NCBI RefSeq assembly: GCF_003024515.2
Contig: NZ_PYIX02000003.1
Span: 62,001-126,000 of the forward strand
Direction: 5' to 3'
Source of the DNA: Acinetobacter sichuanensis
Lineage (GTDB): Bacteria; Pseudomonadota; Gammaproteobacteria; Pseudomonadales; Moraxellaceae
DNA length: 64,000 nucleotides
Shown piece after piece: positions 37,081-46,279 of this stretch; positions within the stretch are counted from its first letter, which is position 1, and each line of letters opens with the position of its first letter. A program made the translations under genes and the position numbers. The notes below the pieces were generated by a model. That model did not search any database. It was not told the DNA's origin and worked only from the letters and a program-made list of their open reading frames with translations.

Positions 37081-37620
37081 TTAAAAGATATGTAGCCAAT
37101 CACGTTTATTGTGAAAGTCTGCATTTTGCCCACTATGCTGCATAGCATAAAACTGCTGTGCTTGTGATGTTTCTAAAACTGCTGTTAGACCAATAAAAAG
37201 ATCAGACCACTTTAACTTATGGGCTAACATAAATTCAGTTAAATCGAGGCTAACATTTAAGCCATAATGCGTGCGTTTTAATTGATTAAGTTCAATATCA
37301 TACGCAACTTGTGGTGGCATAGTTTCAGGATAGCGATATTCTTCAAACTGATAAGCTTGCCATGCTTGCGAAGGGGAAAGGTTAATCTCACGATAATAGT
37401 CTTCGCCCTGTACGCCTATAAAAATTTCAAAGCAAGTTTTTTCCCAAAGAAAATCTAAACGTGGATGAGATGCAACCAAGTCAGGATACAAAATGAGTTG
37501 ATTAGGATCTCTTAACCAATAACCCACATTGAGTGTATAGGGACTGACTTGTTCAATCGCACCAACGAGAGAAATGCTTTGAAAACGACGATCAAAAGCA
37601 TTGAGTTCATAACTTGCCAT
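37081..37620 (-). CDS. DOMON-like domain protein
   Basis: This 179-residue protein lacks a signal peptide and matches the DOMON-like group seen in proteobacteria: LNVGYWLRDPNQLILYP, RLDFLWEKTCFEIFIGVQGEDYYREINLSPSQAWQAYQFEEYR, and a C-terminal GLTAVLETSQAQQFYAMQHSGQNADFHNKRDW. DOMON folds are beta sandwiches that can bind haem or sugars; the role of this stand-alone form is unknown. It starts 12 bases after yhbY and is co-transcribed with it. Confidence 0.8.
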   Translation of the reverse strand: MASYELNAFDRRFQSISLVGAIEQVSPYTLNVGYWLRDPNQLILYPDLVASHPRLDFLWEKTCFEIFIGVQGEDYYREINLSPSQAWQAYQFEEYRYPETMPPQVAYDIELNQLKRTHYGLNVSLDLTEFMLAHKLKWSDLFIGLTAVLETSQAQQFYAMQHSGQNADFHNKRDWLHIF

Positions 37621-37632
37621 GAAACAATAATC

Positions 37633-37956
37633 TTAATTTGAAAGATGAGCGTGACGAACTAAGTTCGACAGTTTAGGATTTTGTTTTGCAGCTTTTTTAT
37701 AAAGCAAAGCAATTTTACCAATGGTTTGTACGACTTCAGCTTCAGCAGTATTTGCAATTTCAGTGATGAGCGCAGCACGAGCTTCGCGATCTTCACCTGC
37801 AATTTTGATCTTAATAAGCTCATGATCGTGTAAAGCACGGTTTAATTCTTCAACGACACTATCAGTCAAGCCTTTATCGCCCAGCATTACGACAGGGTTT
37901 AATGCATGTCCGATTTGACGTAAACGTTTACGTTCTTGGATAGAGAGAGTTGCCAT
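37633..37956 (-). CDS. yhbY: Ribosome assembly RNA-binding protein YhbY (CRM domain)
   Basis: This 107-residue protein is a single CRM domain: ERKRLRQIGHALNPVVMLGDKGLTDSVVEELNRALHDHELIKIKIAGEDREAR with the G-x-x-G-type loop, then VVQTIGKIALLYKKA. YhbY associates with pre-50S ribosomal particles in E. coli. It is divergent from rlmE, the normal arrangement in this neighbourhood (greA-yhbY-rlmE-ftsH in enterics). Confidence 0.93.
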   Translation of the reverse strand: MATLSIQERKRLRQIGHALNPVVMLGDKGLTDSVVEELNRALHDHELIKIKIAGEDREARAALITEIANTAEAEVVQTIGKIALLYKKAAKQNPKLSNLVRHAHLSN

Positions 37957-38155
37957 ATAAGCATAACCTAATTTTAAAAACGGCCTAGTATAACAAAAGC
38001 CATATCACTGCGCTGTAAATTCTGTAGAAATAATCGATTATGCTGATTTAAAAAAACACACGAACAACAGATGATTTAAATGCTGTTGCATACTGCAATA
38101 CGAATATTTTTCACGTACAATCAAGAGCGGATTATTAATTTGTATTAAGAGAGTT

Positions 38156-38806
38156 ATGGCTACACGCATTACCAACCAAAAGTTATCTAAAAGTAGTCGT
38201 GCGTGGATGAGAGAGCATTTAGATGATCCTTTTGTGAAAAAAGCACAAAAAGAAGGCTATCGTGCTCGTGCTGCGTATAAGCTACTTGAAATTCAAGAAA
38301 AATATAAAATGATTAAACCGGGTATGACTGTAGTCGATCTTGGTGCTGCACCAGGAAGTTGGTCACAAATTGCAGGAAAACTCGTTGGTGATAAAGGTTT
38401 AGTCATTGCTTCAGATATTTTAGAAATGGATGCTTTACCTGATGTTACCTTTTTGCAAGGTGACTTTCGTGAAGAAGAAGTTTTTGAAAAATTGTTAAAT
38501 ATTTTAAATGGACGTACTGTAGACGTTGTAATTTCAGATATGGCCCCCAATACATCAGGTAATAAGGCAGTAGATCAACCTCGTCAAATTTACTTGTGTG
38601 AGCTTGCACTTGATTTTGCGAATAAGGTTTTAGGACCTAAAGGGCAATTTGTAGTTAAGGTTTTCCAAGGGGACGGTTTTGATGAATTTCGTAAACAAGT
38701 CGTCAGTAGTTTTGATGTGTTGAAAACAGCGAAACCCGCTGCATCACGAGCACGTTCAAAAGAAGTTTTTTTAATTGGACAAGGTCGTAAAAAGGCTTCG
38801 CAGTAA
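38156..38806 (+). CDS. rlmE: 23S rRNA (uridine-2552-2'-O)-methyltransferase
   Basis: RlmE (FtsJ/RrmJ) methylates U2552 in the A loop of 23S rRNA with SAM. The 216-residue product has [34 protein letters not shown] with catalytic Lys42, the SAM motif [12 protein letters not shown] (Asp61), catalytic Asp in [12 protein letters not shown], Lys in [11 protein letters not shown] and Glu in [12 protein letters not shown], giving the full K-D-K-E set. AAGAGAG precedes the ATG. ftsH follows after 313 bases. Confidence 0.97.
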   Translation: MATRITNQKLSKSSRAWMREHLDDPFVKKAQKEGYRARAAYKLLEIQEKYKMIKPGMTVVDLGAAPGSWSQIAGKLVGDKGLVIASDILEMDALPDVTFLQGDFREEEVFEKLLNILNGRTVDVVISDMAPNTSGNKAVDQPRQIYLCELALDFANKVLGPKGQFVVKVFQGDGFDEFRKQVVSSFDVLKTAKPAASRARSKEVFLIGQGRKKASQ

Positions 38807-39119
38807 GAATTTTTGATAAAAGAGAATGTGAATTTTTCTAAAGCATTTTCTTATGCATGTGTTATGTTTGAAATTGTTTCATGAAAGCTGTATCGGTTGA
38901 ATAATGAGATAACATTATGCACCTGAAAGGCATTCTTGAAAAAAATTGAAATGAATCGTGTAATTCATGTATGAATTGTCAATAAGTCTTCTTGCCAAGT
39001 TGTTAAAAATTGTGCATTTTGTACGTTTTTAAAATTTATTGCGAAATTCATTACTCGCTTTTTTGTTAGGATCACCCTCTATGGGCATGGTCAAATTAGA
39101 TTGATATGGGAATAAAGCT
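38807..39119 (+). other. Intergenic region with the ftsH promoter
   Basis: These 313 bases lie between rlmE and ftsH. A CTTGAA occurs near 38934 (half of a sigma-32 site), but no CCCCAT-like partner follows at 13-15 bases. Several TTG-type -35 candidates occur near 38978-39000. I see no additional gene. Confidence 0.4.
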
Positions 39120-41009
39120 TTGAGCGATCTCTTCAAAAACGCCGTCTTGTGGCTTGTGATACTTGGTGTGCTGATTTTAATTTTCAGTAACATTAGTGAC
39201 CGCAATAAGCCTGCAGCAATGAACTATTCTGAGTTTGTTACAGCGGTTAATGCAGGTCAGATTAAACAAGTCACTATTGATGGTGAAAGAATAAGTGGCG
39301 AAAAAACCAATGGTTCAGATTTTGAAAGTATCCGTCCTGCGGTTCAAGATCCTGAATTGATGCCTACTCTAATCAAAAATAACGTTGTTGTTGAAGGTAC
39401 TGCACCTCAGCGTCAAGGTTTATTGATGCAGCTTCTTATCGCAAGCTTCCCTGTGCTTTTAATCATTTTGTTATTCATGTTCTTTATGCGCAACATGGGT
39501 GGTGGCGCAGGCGGTAAAAATGGTCCAATGAGTTTTGGTAAGTCAAAAGCAAAAATGCTTTCAGAAGACCAAATCAAAGTAACATTTACAGATGTTGCAG
39601 GTTGTGACGAAGCAAAACAAGAAGTTGTTGAAATTGTTGATTTCTTAAAGGATCCAGCAAAATTCAAACGCTTAGGTGCAACAATTCCTAAAGGCGTGTT
39701 GATGGTTGGTCCTCCGGGTACAGGTAAAACTTTACTTGCAAAAGCGATTGCAGGTGAGGCAAAAGTACCATTCTTTAGTATCTCAGGTTCTGATTTCGTT
39801 GAAATGTTTGTGGGTGTGGGTGCATCACGTGTGCGCGACATGTTCGAACAAGCAAAACGCCATGCACCATGTATCATCTTTATTGATGAGATTGATGCAG
39901 TTGGTCGTCACCGTGGTTCAGGTACAGGTGGTGGTCACGATGAACGTGAGCAAACGTTGAACCAAATGCTTGTAGAAATGGATGGTTTCGAAGGCAATGA
40001 AGGTATTATCGTTATTGCTGCGACAAACCGTGCAGATGTACTCGATAAAGCTTTACTACGTCCAGGTCGTTTTGACCGTCAAGTGATGGTAGGTCTTCCA
40101 GACATCAAAGGTCGTGAGCAAATTTTAAATGTTCACTTGAAGAAATTGCCTTCTGTAACAGGTGTGGATGTTAAAGTTCTAGCACGTGGTACGCCTGGCT
40201 TCTCAGGCGCACAATTGGCAAACCTTGTGAACGAAGCAGCGTTATTCGCTGCGCGTCGTAACAAGAACACTGTCGATATGCATGACTTTGAAGATGCTAA
40301 AGATAAAATCTACATGGGTCCTGAACGTAAGTCTATGGTGATTCGTGAAGAAGAACGTCGTGCAACTGCTTACCATGAAGCAGGTCATGCGATTGTTGCT
40401 GAAATTCTTCCAGGTACAGACCCTGTGCATAAAGTAACGATTATGCCGCGTGGTTGGGCTTTGGGAGTAACTTGGCAGTTACCTGAACATGATCAAACTA
40501 GCCATTATAAAGATAAGATGTTGAATGAACTTTCAATTCTTTTTGGTGGTCGTATTGCTGAAGAAGTATTTATTAACCAAATGTCGACTGGTGCTTCAAA
40601 TGACTTTGAACGTGCAACGAAAATGGCACGTGCAATGGTTACGAAGTACGGTATGTCTGAGAAAATGGGCGTAATGGTTTATGAAGATGAAAATCAAAAT
40701 GGCTTCTTTGGTAATGTAGGTAGTCGTACAATTTCTGAAGCAACACAACAAATGGTTGATCAGGAAGTACGTCGTATTTTGGATGAACAGTATCGAGTTG
40801 CACGTGAGATTCTTGAAAATAATAAAGATATCGCACACGCAATGGTAAAAGCTTTGATGGAATGGGAAACGATTGATCGTGATCAAATCCGTGACATTAT
40901 GGAAGGTCGTGAACCACAACCACCAAAAGTTTATATTGCTGAAAATCCAGTCATTGATGTAACTCCAAATAATGGTCCATCAACACCTCCACCATTACCA
41001 GCAAATTAA
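39120..41009 (+). CDS. ftsH: ATP-dependent zinc metalloprotease FtsH
   Basis: FtsH is a membrane-anchored AAA+ protease that degrades LpxC, SecY and other targets. The 629-residue product has two N-terminal membrane helices (about 8-23 and 103-122) flanking a periplasmic domain, Walker [14 protein letters not shown], Walker [13 protein letters not shown], the pore F-V-G motif in [13 protein letters not shown], and the zinc motif HEAGH. The start is TTG, with GGGAATAAAGC upstream and no better ATG. folP follows after a terminator. Confidence 0.97.
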   Translation: MSDLFKNAVLWLVILGVLILIFSNISDRNKPAAMNYSEFVTAVNAGQIKQVTIDGERISGEKTNGSDFESIRPAVQDPELMPTLIKNNVVVEGTAPQRQGLLMQLLIASFPVLLIILLFMFFMRNMGGGAGGKNGPMSFGKSKAKMLSEDQIKVTFTDVAGCDEAKQEVVEIVDFLKDPAKFKRLGATIPKGVLMVGPPGTGKTLLAKAIAGEAKVPFFSISGSDFVEMFVGVGASRVRDMFEQAKRHAPCIIFIDEIDAVGRHRGSGTGGGHDEREQTLNQMLVEMDGFEGNEGIIVIAATNRADVLDKALLRPGRFDRQVMVGLPDIKGREQILNVHLKKLPSVTGVDVKVLARGTPGFSGAQLANLVNEAALFAARRNKNTVDMHDFEDAKDKIYMGPERKSMVIREEERRATAYHEAGHAIVAEILPGTDPVHKVTIMPRGWALGVTWQLPEHDQTSHYKDKMLNELSILFGGRIAEEVFINQMSTGASNDFERATKMARAMVTKYGMSEKMGVMVYEDENQNGFFGNVGSRTISEATQQMVDQEVRRILDEQYRVAREILENNKDIAHAMVKALMEWETIDRDQIRDIMEGREPQPPKVYIAENPVIDVTPNNGPSTPPPLPAN

Positions 41010-41027
41010 TATGTTGATGATGGTTAA

Positions 41028-41057
41028 AAGAGTCTCTATTTAGAGGCTCTTTTTTTA
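41028..41057 (+). terminator. Rho-independent terminator after ftsH
   Basis: The stem AAAGAGTCTCT / AGAGGCTCTTT is followed by TTTT, about 20 bases past the stop. Confidence 0.9.
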
Positions 41058-41149
41058 TTCTATTTAAATTATTTATAGGGTGTAAAACATTTCAGTATTT
41101 TAAGGAGTGAACTTGTTAGAATATAGCAATGTAAAAATGGAGTGTTCTT

Positions 41150-42007
41150 ATGCAGTTGATACCCTTAACTCAACGAGTTTTAAATTGTGGTACTTTGACA
41201 TTAGATTTATCTAAACCACATGTCATGGGGATTTTAAATGTCACACCAGATTCGTTTAGTGATGGAGGAATGCATAATGAAGTTGAACAGGCGATTGCAT
41301 TTGCTCAACAAATGATTATGGATGGAGCAACTGTAATTGATGTTGGTGGAGAATCAACAAGACCGGGTGCTTCTCCTGTTTCTATTGAGGAAGAGTTACA
41401 GCGAGTCATTCCTGTTGTGCAAGCATTGGCAAAATTAGATGTTGTTATTTCAATTGATACTTCTGAACCTGAAGTGATTAAAGCAGCCGTTCAAGCAGGT
41501 GCGCATATTTGGAATGATGTACGTGCATTAACACGACCTCATGCTTTACAAGTCGCGGCTGATTTGGACATTCCTGTGATCATTATGCATATGCGTGGTG
41601 AGCCGACCACGATGAATAATTTGGATCAATATCAAGATGTGACAACCGATGTCATCTATGAGTTAAAACAACGTGTAGCGGATGCTTTAGATGCAGGTGT
41701 GAAACCTGAAAATATTATGATTGATCCAGGCTTTGGTTTTGCAAAAAATGCTCAGCAAAACTTAAAACTATTGAATGAACTGTATAAGTTAAATGAAATG
41801 GGGTATCCAATACTTTCTGCACTTTCACGTAAGCGTTTTATTGGTGAGGCATTAGGTGGAGCAGATGCGCAAAATCGTGCGGTTGGGAGTGTTACTGCAC
41901 ATCTGATGAGTATTCAGCAGGGCGCATGTATGGTGCGTGCACATGATGTAAAAGCGATGCATGAAGCGATATTGGTATGGCAAGCAACTTTAGCAGCTGC
42001 AACTTAA
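41150..42007 (+). CDS. folP: Dihydropteroate synthase
   Basis: FolP condenses p-aminobenzoate with 6-hydroxymethyl-dihydropterin diphosphate and is the sulfonamide target. The 285-residue product has MGILNVTPDSFSDGG, the DVGGESTRPGASPV loop, IIMHMRGEP, IDPGFGFAKN and SRKRFIG. I see no insertion or odd residue in these motifs. GGAG lies seven bases before the ATG. The ftsH-folP order is conserved; glmM, the usual next gene, is not present here. Confidence 0.97.
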   Translation: MQLIPLTQRVLNCGTLTLDLSKPHVMGILNVTPDSFSDGGMHNEVEQAIAFAQQMIMDGATVIDVGGESTRPGASPVSIEEELQRVIPVVQALAKLDVVISIDTSEPEVIKAAVQAGAHIWNDVRALTRPHALQVAADLDIPVIIMHMRGEPTTMNNLDQYQDVTTDVIYELKQRVADALDAGVKPENIMIDPGFGFAKNAQQNLKLLNELYKLNEMGYPILSALSRKRFIGEALGGADAQNRAVGSVTAHLMSIQQGACMVRAHDVKAMHEAILVWQATLAAAT

Positions 42008-42041
42008 TTTTTAAATTTTGCTTAAAATAGTTATAAAATTT

Positions 42042-42077
42042 CACACAATGAGAACACAGTTCTTGTTGTGTTTTTTA
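42042..42077 (+). terminator. Rho-independent terminator after folP
   Basis: The stem CACAA-GAGAAC / GTTCTT-TTGTG is followed by TTTTTT, about 35 bases past the stop. Confidence 0.8.
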
Positions 42078-42286
42078 TTTTGGGATTTTTAGGTTTGATA
42101 ATTTGTGTTTTATTTATTTAAGTATTTGATATTTATGGTTAATTTTAAAATTACAAAATGACTATAAAATCATGTCAACCAAATTCAAGTCTCATATTGC
42201 TAAAATACATTAATGTTATAATATAACAAATGAAGTATATCGATATAAATCAGAAAAATTACAAAATTTGAATTGAGGATTGAGTG

Positions 42287-43882
42287 ATGAAAATGAAATA
42301 CACAATTTTAGTAGCATCAATGATGACTGTACTACTGTCAGGGTGTTCTAAAAAAACCGAAGCACCAGCAAGTGATATGGCAGCTACAGAAGTCGTCGCA
42401 GCAGATGCGGTTGTAGAAGCAGAAGCCTATGGTTCTGAGGGAAATACTGAAAACTACCAAAAAAATGAACAAAATACAGTAAAAATTGTTGCAAAAGAGC
42501 CTGTGTCAACATTTAGTGCTGATGTAGATACTGGAAGTTATGCCAATGTACGACGTTTCCTGACACAAGACAAAACCTTGCCGCCTGTAGATGCAGTGCG
42601 TGTAGAGGAGATGATCAATTATTTTAATTATCATTATCCACAGCCTACAGGTCAACATCCATTTTTGGTCAATACTGAAACCGTAGATTCACCTTGGCAA
42701 GCCAATGCAAAAGTGATTCGTATCGGGATTCAGGCTAAAAATATTGATCAAAAACAGCTTCCCCCTGCAAACTTGGTATTTTTAGTTGATGTTTCAGGCA
42801 GTATGGACGAAGAGAAAAAGTTACCTTTAGTTAAAAAAACCTTAACAATTTTAACTGAGCAGCTTCGTCCTCAGGATAAAGTGACTTTAATTACGTATTC
42901 TGGACATGAGGAGGTTGTACTAGAGCCAACTTCGGGAAATGAAAAAAGCAAAATTTTAAATGCCATAAATGACCTTTCGGCAAGTGGTTCTACCTCGGGC
43001 GAAAGTGCGATTCAAATGGCATATAAAGAGGCGCAAAAATCTTTTATTCAAAATGGGATTAACCGTATTTTAATTGCTACAGATGGTGATTTTAATGTGG
43101 GGATTACAGATTTTGATACCTTAAAAAATATGATTGCTGAGAAGCGCAAAACAGGTATTTCATTTACGACTTTAGGTTTTGGTCGTGGTAATTATGATGA
43201 GCAGCTTATGGAGCAATTAGCGGATGCTGGTGATGGGAACTATAGCTATATTGATAATGAAAATGAAGCGAAGAAGGTATTAAAACAACAGCTCAGTTCA
43301 ACACTGGCAACAGTGGCTCAAGATGTAAAAATTCAAGTTGAGTTTAATCCTGCCACAGTAAAAGAATATCGCTTGATTGGTTATGAAAATCGTATGTTGA
43401 AGCAAGAGGATTTTAATAATGATCAGGTTGATGCAGGTGATATCGGAGCTGGACATACAGTGACTGCTTTGTATGAAATTATTCCAACAGGTCAAAAAGG
43501 TTGGTTGGCTGATTCTCGTTATCAAAATGAGGCAAAAGCACAGGGAAGTAAGACGGAGTATGCTTATTTAAATTTACGTTATAAATTACCAAATCAAGCA
43601 AAAAGTATTTTATTAACTCAACCTATTTCTGCATCATCTAAGCCATTAACTCAGGCGAGTGGTGATACGCGTTTTGCGCTTGCCGTTGCAAGTTATGGAC
43701 AGCAACTCACTGGCAGTAAATATGGTGGCTCAATGGGTTGGAATGATATTTTGCAACTGGCACAGTCAGCTCAGCAACCTGATGAATTTGGTTTGAAAGA
43801 TGAATTTATTGGCTTGTTGAAAAAGGCAAAAAGCTTAAGTTCTGATAAACCTACAGTGCAACAAGTGAATCGAGCATCTTAA
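42287..43882 (+). CDS. von Willebrand factor A domain lipoprotein (YfbK-like)
   Basis: This 531-residue lipoprotein has the lipobox LLSGC (Cys20), an Ala/Glu-rich linker, the YfbK-type N-domain (TFSADVDTGSYANVRRFL, PPVDAVRVEEMINYFNYHYP) and a VWA domain with an intact metal-ion-dependent adhesion site DVSGSMDEE (168-172 onward), TSGESA and ATDGDFN. The C-terminal part carries the DUF3520-like region (GYENRMLKQEDFNNDQVDAGDIGAGHTVTALYEI). The family is envelope-associated with no defined reaction. ATG at 42287 follows GAGG; the GTG one codon earlier is possible. Confidence 0.9.
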   Translation: MKMKYTILVASMMTVLLSGCSKKTEAPASDMAATEVVAADAVVEAEAYGSEGNTENYQKNEQNTVKIVAKEPVSTFSADVDTGSYANVRRFLTQDKTLPPVDAVRVEEMINYFNYHYPQPTGQHPFLVNTETVDSPWQANAKVIRIGIQAKNIDQKQLPPANLVFLVDVSGSMDEEKKLPLVKKTLTILTEQLRPQDKVTLITYSGHEEVVLEPTSGNEKSKILNAINDLSASGSTSGESAIQMAYKEAQKSFIQNGINRILIATDGDFNVGITDFDTLKNMIAEKRKTGISFTTLGFGRGNYDEQLMEQLADAGDGNYSYIDNENEAKKVLKQQLSSTLATVAQDVKIQVEFNPATVKEYRLIGYENRMLKQEDFNNDQVDAGDIGAGHTVTALYEIIPTGQKGWLADSRYQNEAKAQGSKTEYAYLNLRYKLPNQAKSILLTQPISASSKPLTQASGDTRFALAVASYGQQLTGSKYGGSMGWNDILQLAQSAQQPDEFGLKDEFIGLLKKAKSLSSDKPTVQQVNRAS

Positions 43883-43962
43883 TTTATGCAGGGAGAAGTT
43901 TGTTGTTTTGTATGCATTATGTTATATAGATGCGCTTAACGAATGCTAAATATTAGGTTCAT

Positions 43963-44277
43963 ATGTTTAACGATTTACTTCTCCCTATGTTTGACGATGA
44001 ATATTATCCAGATATTTTGGTTGCTGAGGTCAAACAGGTCATTGAAGGTTTTGCAAAAAAAATTGCAAAATCAAGCCTAAGTGATGATGAACTTTATCAT
44101 GTGGCACATAAAACTGTAGTGGAAATTAATAAAATGAAACCACAGTTTGAAGATCTTGATTCATCTTTAGATGATACTGCGGCAGATTATATTGCGGAAG
44201 CAATGATGATGGTGGCGCAAGATCAAGGTTATATGGATGTTGAAATGGAAGAATTAATTTCAAATAGAGAGTGGTAA
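43963..44277 (+). CDS. DUF5713-like small acidic protein
   Basis: This 104-residue acidic protein opens FNDLLLPMFDDEYYPDILVAEVKQVIEGF, which matches the DUF5713 pattern (L-P-M-x-x-D-x-Y-Y-P). The rest is helical with SDDELYHVAHKTVVEINKM and an acidic C-terminus. There is no signal peptide. The function is unknown. A terminator overlaps its stop codon. Confidence 0.7.
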   Translation: MFNDLLLPMFDDEYYPDILVAEVKQVIEGFAKKIAKSSLSDDELYHVAHKTVVEINKMKPQFEDLDSSLDDTAADYIAEAMMMVAQDQGYMDVEMEELISNREW

Positions 44278-44296
44278 TCCGCTCTTTATTTTTTTT
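44266..44296 (+). terminator. Rho-independent terminator overlapping the DUF5713 stop codon
   Basis: The stem AGAGTGG / CCGCTCT, with the stop codon TAA in its loop, is followed by TTATTTTTTTT. Confidence 0.75.
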
Positions 44297-44567
44297 AAAT
44301 TTTACTGATTGATTTAAACTCATTTTCAGCTCTATGAAAGTGGTCTTTTACACTAAAACTTCTCTTAAATACCATTCATAAAATCACAGTTACACTGAAC
44401 TGCTTTATATTGTTGTGTTGATCATTTTTTCTTATTCATTCAATTCAGCTTTTCTTTGATGAGAATATCTTGCCTTATTCATTTTGATTAAAATTGAATA
44501 GAGTGAAGATGTTAAATAGCGAAAATGGGAATAATTGAAATACACCAGAAATAAATGATAAAATTTC
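44297..44567. other. AT-rich intergenic stretch before the tRNA-Leu region
   Basis: About 270 AT-rich bases lie between the DUF5713 terminator and the first copy of the 148-bp tRNA-Leu repeat. I see no gene or RNA in it. Confidence 0.45.
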
Positions 44568-44573
44568 AGGCAT

Positions 44574-44595
44574 AAAAAAACCTGCATATTGCAGG
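44574..44595 (-). terminator. Rho-independent terminator of the distal tRNA-Leu
   Basis: The stem CCTGCA / TGCAGG is followed by seven T on the minus strand, 35 bases past the tRNA 3' end. Confidence 0.85.
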
Positions 44596-44629
44596 ATTCT
44601 TTATTGCACCATTTTAAGAAGTATTAAAA

Positions 44630-44715
44630 TGGTGCCCGAGGCCAGACTCGAACTGGCACGCTTTGTGGGCGGGGGATTTTAAATCCCCTGTGTCTACCGA
44701 TTTCACCACTCGGGC
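44630..44715 (-). tRNA. tRNA-Leu (UAA), distal copy
   Basis: The minus strand gives a full class II tRNA starting GCCCGAGTGGTG and ending CTCGGGCACCA. The anticodon stem-loop GGGGA-TTTAAAA-TCCCC has anticodon UAA, followed by a long variable arm and T-loop GTTCGAGTC; the CCA end is encoded. The sequence is identical to the copy at 45960. It has its own strong promoter just upstream. Confidence 0.97.
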
Positions 44716-44724
44716 ATGAGCGCA

Positions 44725-44753
44725 ATAATAAAGAACAAAATAAAACTTGGCAA
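44725..44753 (-). promoter_or_regulatory. Sigma-70 promoter of the distal tRNA-Leu
   Basis: TTGCCA (44748-44753, five of six) and TATTAT (44725-44730, five of six) are separated by 17 bases. The start falls about three bases before the mature tRNA 5' end. It lies outside the duplicated segment. Confidence 0.75.
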
Positions 44754-44918
44754 GTATATTTATGATTATTTGCTTTATTTTCAATCAATTCGAAAGTATC
44801 TGATTTAAAAAACAGCATTTTTGCTTAATTTTTTAAAAATTCGCTTATTGTTATATGGGATTATTCATTTTTTATTGCTGCATTAGATGGCGTATTTTGA
44901 TGTATAGGTGAGTTTTGT

Positions 44919-45659
44919 TTACATTAAGCTATCCATATAAGCATCTAAATCAATGAATTTATAGTTTTTACACAATTCATTTTCATATTTTAATAGGCTG
45001 ATATGTAATTCAAGATATTCGCTCAGTTGGGCTTGTGATTTTTTGGCTTCTGGTGAGCCTTTTTTAGCAAGCTTTAATTTTGATTTGGTCTTTAGGGCTT
45101 GTTTATATGACCAAAAGCAAGCACGACGAACTTGTTGCAAATAATAGTATTCAATGGTGCTGGTATGTGCTTTGAACATATTTTCTTTGTAAAATTTAAC
45201 AAAGCCAAAGCTAAGTGCAAAGAAAAATAGAACGCCTTGTAAAAACATACTTTGTATAAAAGCAATATTAATGGTTTGTATAATAATGACAATCGCGAGT
45301 TTCAGCGGTACATTTTTAAACTGTTGGTATAAATGGGTTGAGCTATGTTTCATTTGTTTAATGATTAAAGGAACAATCAACATAAAAAATAGCATGATGA
45401 CCAGAATCGCAATACCTTTAGATTGTGTTGCATCAAATTGATGAAAATGAGTTTCGATGAAATTACCTAATGCAAAATCAATACTGATAAAAATCATGGC
45501 AGCAAGAACCCAAGGAATGAGTTCGCGTAATTCATCCAAAATCCCTCTGGTTTTAATCTGACTATAAAATAAATAGTTGCGTTTAAAAGCTTGAGGATAC
45601 TTTTTTTCTAATTGCTGTAAATAGAGTGCGGTCTGTTGGGTTTTGCTCATATTGCTCAT
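44919..45659 (-). CDS. Multi-span membrane protein of unknown function between tRNA-Leu copies
   Basis: This 246-residue protein has a cytoplasmic N-terminus, two membrane helices in the middle (about 48-70 and 83-103), a second pair (about 117-155), and a basic/coiled C-terminal tail (YKQALKTKSKLKLAKKGSPEAKKSQAQLSEYLELHISLLKYENEL). I do not recognise a family. No ribosome site is obvious before the first ATG (45659) or the one at 45650. It is the only gene between the two 148-bp repeats and so may be a cassette-like insertion. Confidence 0.7.
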   Translation of the reverse strand: MSNMSKTQQTALYLQQLEKKYPQAFKRNYLFYSQIKTRGILDELRELIPWVLAAMIFISIDFALGNFIETHFHQFDATQSKGIAILVIMLFFMLIVPLIIKQMKHSSTHLYQQFKNVPLKLAIVIIIQTINIAFIQSMFLQGVLFFFALSFGFVKFYKENMFKAHTSTIEYYYLQQVRRACFWSYKQALKTKSKLKLAKKGSPEAKKSQAQLSEYLELHISLLKYENELCKNYKFIDLDAYMDSLM

Positions 45660-45897
45660 GAGAAGTTAAATCGGGTAGAAATAGCTTCTTATCAAATTAG
45701 AAAGATTGGTCGGTGAATATTGTACGTGTTGAATAGAAATGAGGGCAAGAGATTGTCGATAATTACTGATTTTAAAAAATGATTATACAGAAAATAAATA
45801 TAGTGGCTTTAAGATGGCTATATAATAATTGTATTTCAATGATTTAGTAGGTGTTTTGTTATAATTTGGGTGAAGGTTATAGAAGTTGAGGAATTTT
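45660..45897. other. AT-rich spacer between the membrane-protein gene and repeat copy 2
   Basis: About 240 AT-rich bases should include the promoter of the membrane-protein gene. I see no integrase, inverted repeats or other mobile-element mark. Confidence 0.4.
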
Positions 45898-45903
45898 AGG
45901 CAT

Positions 45904-45925
45904 AAAAAAACCTGCATATTGCAGG
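45904..45925 (-). terminator. Rho-independent terminator of the tRNA-Cys/tRNA-Leu unit
   Basis: The stem CCTGCA / TGCAGG is followed by seven T on the minus strand, the same as that of the other copy. Confidence 0.85.
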
Positions 45926-45959
45926 GTTCTTTATTGCACCATTTCAAGAAGTATTAAAA

Positions 45960-46045
45960 TGGTGCCCGAGGCCAGACTCGAACTGGCACGCTTTGTGGGC
46001 GGGGGATTTTAAATCCCCTGTGTCTACCGATTTCACCACTCGGGC
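45960..46045 (-). tRNA. tRNA-Leu (UAA), copy next to tRNA-Cys
   Basis: This sequence is identical to the tRNA at 44630-44715, with anticodon UAA and an encoded CCA end. It lies 9 bases downstream of tRNA-Cys, the same order as cysT-leuZ of E. coli, so this is probably the ancestral copy. Confidence 0.97.
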
Positions 46046-46054
46046 TTACAAGAT

Positions 46055-46128
46055 TGGAGGTAGGAGCCGGAATCGAACCGGCATTTACGGAGTTGCAGTC
46101 CGCTGCATCACCATTCTGCCATCCCACC
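46055..46128 (-). tRNA. tRNA-Cys (GCA)
   Basis: The minus strand gives a 74-base tRNA from GGTGGGATGGCAG to CTCCTACCTCCA. The anticodon loop CTGCAAC has anticodon GCA, the T-loop is GGTTCGATTCC, and the acceptor stem pairs GGTGGGA with TCCTACC (one G-T). CCA is encoded. A possible promoter is TAATAT at 46146-46151 with a weak -35. Confidence 0.96.
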
Positions 46129-46279
46129 GTGTCTTGGTGATGCACATATTAGCAACCTTTGAAAAAAAAACAATACTATATTTATTCGTATGCACATAAA
46201 ATCAGCATATAGAATAAAATTGTCTAAATAATCATGTATTATTTGCAAAATTGATTCATATCTACCTTGGAGATGTGCC

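Larger units (their letters stand above)
44568..44715. repeat. 148-bp direct repeat, copy 1 (tRNA-Leu plus terminator)
   Basis: This copy is nearly identical to 45898-46045, with two mismatches that I can count (GGATTC/GGGTTC and TTTTAAG/TTTCAAG), both outside the tRNA. One end coincides exactly with the tRNA 5' end and the other with the region just past the terminator. The tRNA bodies are identical. Confidence 0.92.
45898..46045. repeat. 148-bp direct repeat, copy 2 (tRNA-Leu plus terminator)
   Basis: This is the second copy, offset by 1330 bases from the copy at 44568-44715 and in the same orientation. It contains tRNA-Leu and its terminator and joins tRNA-Cys on its upstream side. Confidence 0.92.

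Noticed and set aside
36850..37095. 81-codon hydrophobic plus-strand reading frame upstream of the DOMON gene
   Set aside because: It spans a strong terminator hairpin for the opposite strand and overlaps the end of the DOMON-like gene. It shows no family resemblance. An internal ATG at 36895 is conceivable but unsupported.
38930..38960. Sigma-32 promoter for ftsH
   Set aside because: CTTGAA is present near 38934 but no CCCCAT-like -10 follows at the right distance.
44568..46045. Integrase-mediated genomic island at tRNA-Leu
   Set aside because: No integrase gene is present, the insert is only 1.3 kb, and the whole tRNA with its terminator is repeated rather than just its 3' end. A duplication or conversion event fits better.
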